NCBI GenBank assembly: GCA_963576475.1
Contig: OY754973.1
Coordinates: forward strand, 8,082,052-8,146,051
Direction: 5' to 3'
Source of the DNA: Molanna angustata
Taxonomy: Eukaryota > Arthropoda > Insecta > Trichoptera > Molannidae
DNA length: 64,000 nucleotides
The translations under genes were made by a program, and so were the position numbers. This document shows positions 60,744-64,000 of this stretch, piece by piece; the first letter of the stretch is position 1, and each line of letters starts with the position of its first letter. A model generated the notes under the pieces. The model was not told the origin of the DNA. It made no database searches and worked only from the letters and a program-made list of their open reading frames with translations.

Positions 60744-61914
60744 ATTTTTAAATAATCACTAAAGTTATCGCCAAATAACTTGAACTTTTAGTCGAGAAGG
60801 GGGTCGATTTGCACGTAAACCAACGAAGCAAAATGACACAAATTTGCGCTCTGCGCAACCTGAAGCTCTTTCAAGATGTTTGGCGAATATTATGTCTCAT
60901 TAAACACGGGCTTTACAAGGTATGTAGCAAACACGCTGGTCAACGGGTGTACATTCGATTTTTATAAGTAAGACTGTTGTGTATGTCTTAGTTCATATTG
61001 TTTGACTATGATTGACTTACTTTTGATTTATAAATGTTAAACAAATTAATAATTAAAAATAATGTACCTATCCTAGGTTTGATTCTCGGTGATTCATGTT
61101 CTACCACCTCGGAACAGGCTTATCTTAGTGTGGTGGTTGAATATATTAAAAAAAAGCAATATATTGTTTTAATTTTATTATATTTATTGTAATTGTTATA
61201 TTGAATTTTGGTTCTTCTTCAAAAAACTAATTAAAAAACATAATGGTCAATATTTGTAAGTTGCCACAATTATTTATTTTTGCAATCGTGTAGTTAGTAT
61301 TACGATATCATGAACACGTATTTTTTTCATGTCATACGTCGCAAAGCATTTTTTCTGTGTGTGTGCGCAAAAAGTACTATCTGATAATTAAAATAATTTT
61401 CATTCCGGTTCGAGACAAGCAATAAATTGTGTTATAATTTACGCCCGCCAGATAGCGCTTTGTGTGATTTACAAATAATAAAAAAAAGTCCGAGAAGAAA
61501 AACTTTGAATACACGACTCGTTCGACTCGAGCTTAAGAAAACTCAGCAAAAGGCTTTAATGGTGGCTTTTTTTCTCCGTGTTAGGTAATTATACGCAAGT
61601 CTCGGAGATTTGGCGTTGACTTGAAACTTGTGCAAAAGTGTTGAAGTTGAGATTTTTGGGAAAAATATACGGGCTTTAGACAATATCGGACGGGATCGAG
61701 AAATGAAGTTGATGCTAATGAAGATAAATGAAGTTTGGCACTTTTAATTGCCGTAGAAAACCAATATTTGTGCTCCCAAAATCATCTTGGATGCCTGTTT
61801 CTGCACCAAGGGTTCTACATTCCTACTCCGTTTGAATCAACGGAATAGATGGCCAGATAGGATATCGAAAGAAGAGTTATCTCAGGAAATTATGTTAAAA
61901 ATGATTTAATGATG
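60744..61914. other. No feature seen
   Basis: AT-rich intron sequence without recognisable genes or repeats. Confidence 0.5.
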
Positions 61915-62150
61915 AAACTGGTCACACAAGAAGAACGAACGAATGAACGCCCGACGAAGAAAATAAACATGGCCGACAAGAGTGGAACAAGATGACGAGA
62001 TCATCCAAGAAAAAGATGACGTGACCGTGTGAATTTTAGTATTGAATGAAGGGAACGAACATGGACGAATGCTTGTCAAGATATAAAAACATGGTTTTCG
62101 ATTCTCTCTGCCTACCTCGTGAGGGACATGAGCTGATGATATTTAATGTC
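61915..62150 (+). pseudogene. LINE-D 3' remnant
   Basis: AAGAAAAAGATGACGTGACC followed at 62075 by GCTTGTCAAGATATAAAAAC and CGATTCTCTCTGCCTACCTC, matching the RPRK...DRV / CQDR...SAYPAR end of LINE-D. Confidence 0.6.
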
Positions 62151-62607
62151 TTTGCACATTACACCATCATGTCATATGCATTTTCCAATATTTTTATTGT
62201 CTGACCCGAGGAGCTTACCAGTCAAAAGGAGAGGATATGAATTTTAAATGACCTAACACCAGGTCAAACAACTAGGCCTAGTAGTTATTCTCCAACAGTA
62301 CTCTTAAAACACTTGGCTTTCAGCCACATAATTAATAGCGAAAACAATTTTACCTGGCCTAAATGCTCTGTGTTTTTTCAACCAACTGCCAGTTGATGGG
62401 AAGCTTTTTTATGTCAGACATTCAAGTGCAGTTAAGCATCATGCAGATAACAAGTAAATGTTTCAAAAAATGTTTTCATAAAAGGAAAATCCACCTTGAT
62501 TGTGTTATCTCATAGGAAATGTCTGATGGATACTCACATAATATACCTACTGAAGTATTTATTACCATAGCCAAATATGCATAAAATTTAACTATCATTA
62601 TTCTCTT
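62151..62607. other. No feature seen
   Basis: AT-rich; nothing recognised. Confidence 0.5.
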
Positions 62608-62646
62608 GTTTGTCCACAACTATGGAACAGTGGAGAGTTCAGATTT
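62608..62646 (+). mobile_element. HINE-B 5' tip
   Basis: TCCACAACTATGGAACAGTG GAGAG is the 5' hairpin of HINE-B; the element is broken off by a LINE tail that follows. Confidence 0.55.
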
Positions 62647-63155
62647 ATTTATTTGTATTGTATTGTATTGTATATATTTTATTTAGATGTAAAAAAATAC
62701 AATTTCTTACATCTAGTACAAACGAAAATAAAAACAAACAATAAAAATAAACAAATCAACACCGGATGACTAAATGAACACACAAAAAATACACGTATCT
62801 ATCAATAACAATAAAACACAAAGTAAAAAAATGAAAACACACTACCACAATAGAAGACATCAAAGATCATGAAAAAAAAATAATAACAATATAGTATCAA
62901 AACAAGCAAAACAGATATTATAGTCTTAGAACATAATATATAAACAGATATTATAGTCTTAGAACATAATATATAAACAGATATTATAGTCTTAGAACAT
63001 AATATATAAACAATAGAAACACACGATTTTTAAAAAAACTTTTGTTTTATGTATTCAGCACCTAAGCGACGAAAAGAGGCAAGACTAGACGCCTCCTTTA
63101 CAGATTCAGGCAAATCATTATAAAGTTGTAAGCCTTTGTAGTACACACTATTTTG
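62647..63155 (-). pseudogene. LINE C-terminal stub and 3' UTR (Jockey-like)
   Basis: At 63035-63153 the minus strand reads SVYYKGLQLYNDLPESVKEA then SLASFRRLGAEYIKQKFF and stops, the usual last residues of a Jockey/CR1-like ORF. The 3' UTR extends to TACAATACAATACAATAC (minus) and contains the 33-bp repeats. Confidence 0.75.
62903..63012. repeat. 33-bp tandem repeat, 3 units
   Basis: AACAGATATTATAGTCTTAG recurs at 33-bp spacing in the 3' UTR of the LINE stub. Confidence 0.93.
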
Positions 63156-63499
63156 TGTACCTGCCAGGTTTGTCTGCTTTTTTTTCTGCCAGGTTTGTTT
63201 GTCTGTTTGTTTTATTTAAGGGGAAACATAGAGCAATTTTAAATTAAAGATTTTAGGAATTGAATTAAAATATATAAAATTCAAAAAAATACATAAAGAA
63301 GACCTTATAAGATAAGTAATTAAAAATTAAAATGATAATGGGATATGTAGGAATTGGGAGGAGCGGGGAGGGATAATATATCAATACCATAAAACCTTAC
63401 ATTATTATACTGCCTTCAAATGCGTGGAACGCTTGTATTAATTCTGTAATTAGTATTATAGTACTACAGCGTGGAATTTGACATACTCACTTTGTTTAA

Positions 63500-63710
63500 G
63501 CCTAATAATCATTTTTCATAAATTTCTCAATTAGTTTTATGTAGAGAGTTCATGCTTTGAGTTTAGCCTTTGTTTTTGTGTGTAATGGCGTGTTGTTTTT
63601 GTGTGTAATGGCGTGTTGTTTTTGTGTGTAATGGCGTGTTGTTTTTTGTGTGTAATGGCGTGTTGTTTTTACACCATATCAATATTTTCAGAATTTACTT
63701 TGTAGTACAT
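63500..63710 (+). mobile_element. HINE-B piece with 22-bp repeats
   Basis: TTTTTCATAAATTTCTCAATTAG...ATGTAGAGAG matches the HINE-B interior. The TG block has become four or five copies of GTGTGTAATGGCGTGTTGTTTTT. Confidence 0.65.
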
Positions 63711-64000
63711 ATTAAATTTGAATTTATTGCGATTTTTTTTAACCACGAAAAAAATTTTTTTTTCAACCGGTTTTAAAACATTCAACTCTTGACATTTCCT
63801 GAAGAAAAAACGAATGAAATTAATTTAAATATTTAAATGTTCAAATCCACAACGACGAGTATAAATTATACAAACCTAAGCGCATTCGATAGATACAGCT
63901 AGCATCTTCAGACACTACAACTATACTGTATTTATACTAGTTCTTAAAGATTAAAATTTCGTGCTTCAATACATTTATAATTAATTTTTCAAAATGAACA
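63711..64000. other. No feature seen
   Basis: AT-rich end of the window. Confidence 0.5.

Noticed and set aside
48198..64000. Next nAChR exon (loop C region)
   Set aside because: I looked for an acceptor followed by VDLRHI-like codons and for the Cys-Cys pair and found neither. The intron appears to run past the window.

Overview
The window is AT-rich animal DNA, most likely from an insect and probably a moth or butterfly. The insect call rests on a nicotinic acetylcholine receptor (nAChR) alpha subunit gene whose protein closely resembles the insect alpha1-alpha4 group. The lepidopteran guess is softer: it rests on frequent TAGGTA/GTAGGTAC words, very long introns packed with LINE fragments, and general repeat style. 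No bacterial or viral genes are seen.

The only host gene I can support is that nAChR gene on the + strand. Three consecutive exons are present: 3135-3179 (45 nt), 21245-21354 (110 nt) and 48017-48197 (181 nt). They read through in phase and encode the part of the extracellular ligand-binding domain from loop D through loop A to the Cys-loop and loop B. They are separated by introns of about 18.1 kb and 26.7 kb. The 5' exons and everything after residue GFQ lie outside the window. Everything else is intron filled with mobile DNA.

The mobile DNA falls into recognisable groups. (1) Three related short families (called HINE-A, -B and -C here) show the layout of non-autonomous Helentrons (DINE-1/HINE type): a 5' terminal motif repeated inverted just inside the 3' end, an internal TG-rich block, and a short 3' hairpin. 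(2) Several APE-type LINEs are present. LINE-D (23298-27622, minus) is split by a 1415-bp hAT element with a perfect 8-bp target duplication. LINE-J (42540-44725, plus) has only two in-frame stops. LINE-H (51751-53340, plus) is a young 5'-truncated insertion with an intact RNase H domain, poly(A) and a 10-12 bp target duplication. Many C-terminal LINE stubs are scattered around. (3) There are two tRNA-derived SINE families. (4) DNA transposons include two copies of a foldback, Mutator-like element with 9-bp target duplication, a PIF/Harbinger relic and several hairpin MITEs. (5) Tandem arrays have units of 165, 97, 58, 42, 62-66, 62, 33 and 22 bp.

Insertions are deeply nested. At 50458-53962 a HINE-B copy holds both a HINE-C copy and LINE-H. 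At 34900-36540 a LINE-D copy holds HINE-A and a hairpin element. At 6438-8199 a HINE-B copy holds the foldback element. Uninterrupted copies elsewhere in the same window serve as empty-site controls, so several element ends can be set directly from the sequence.
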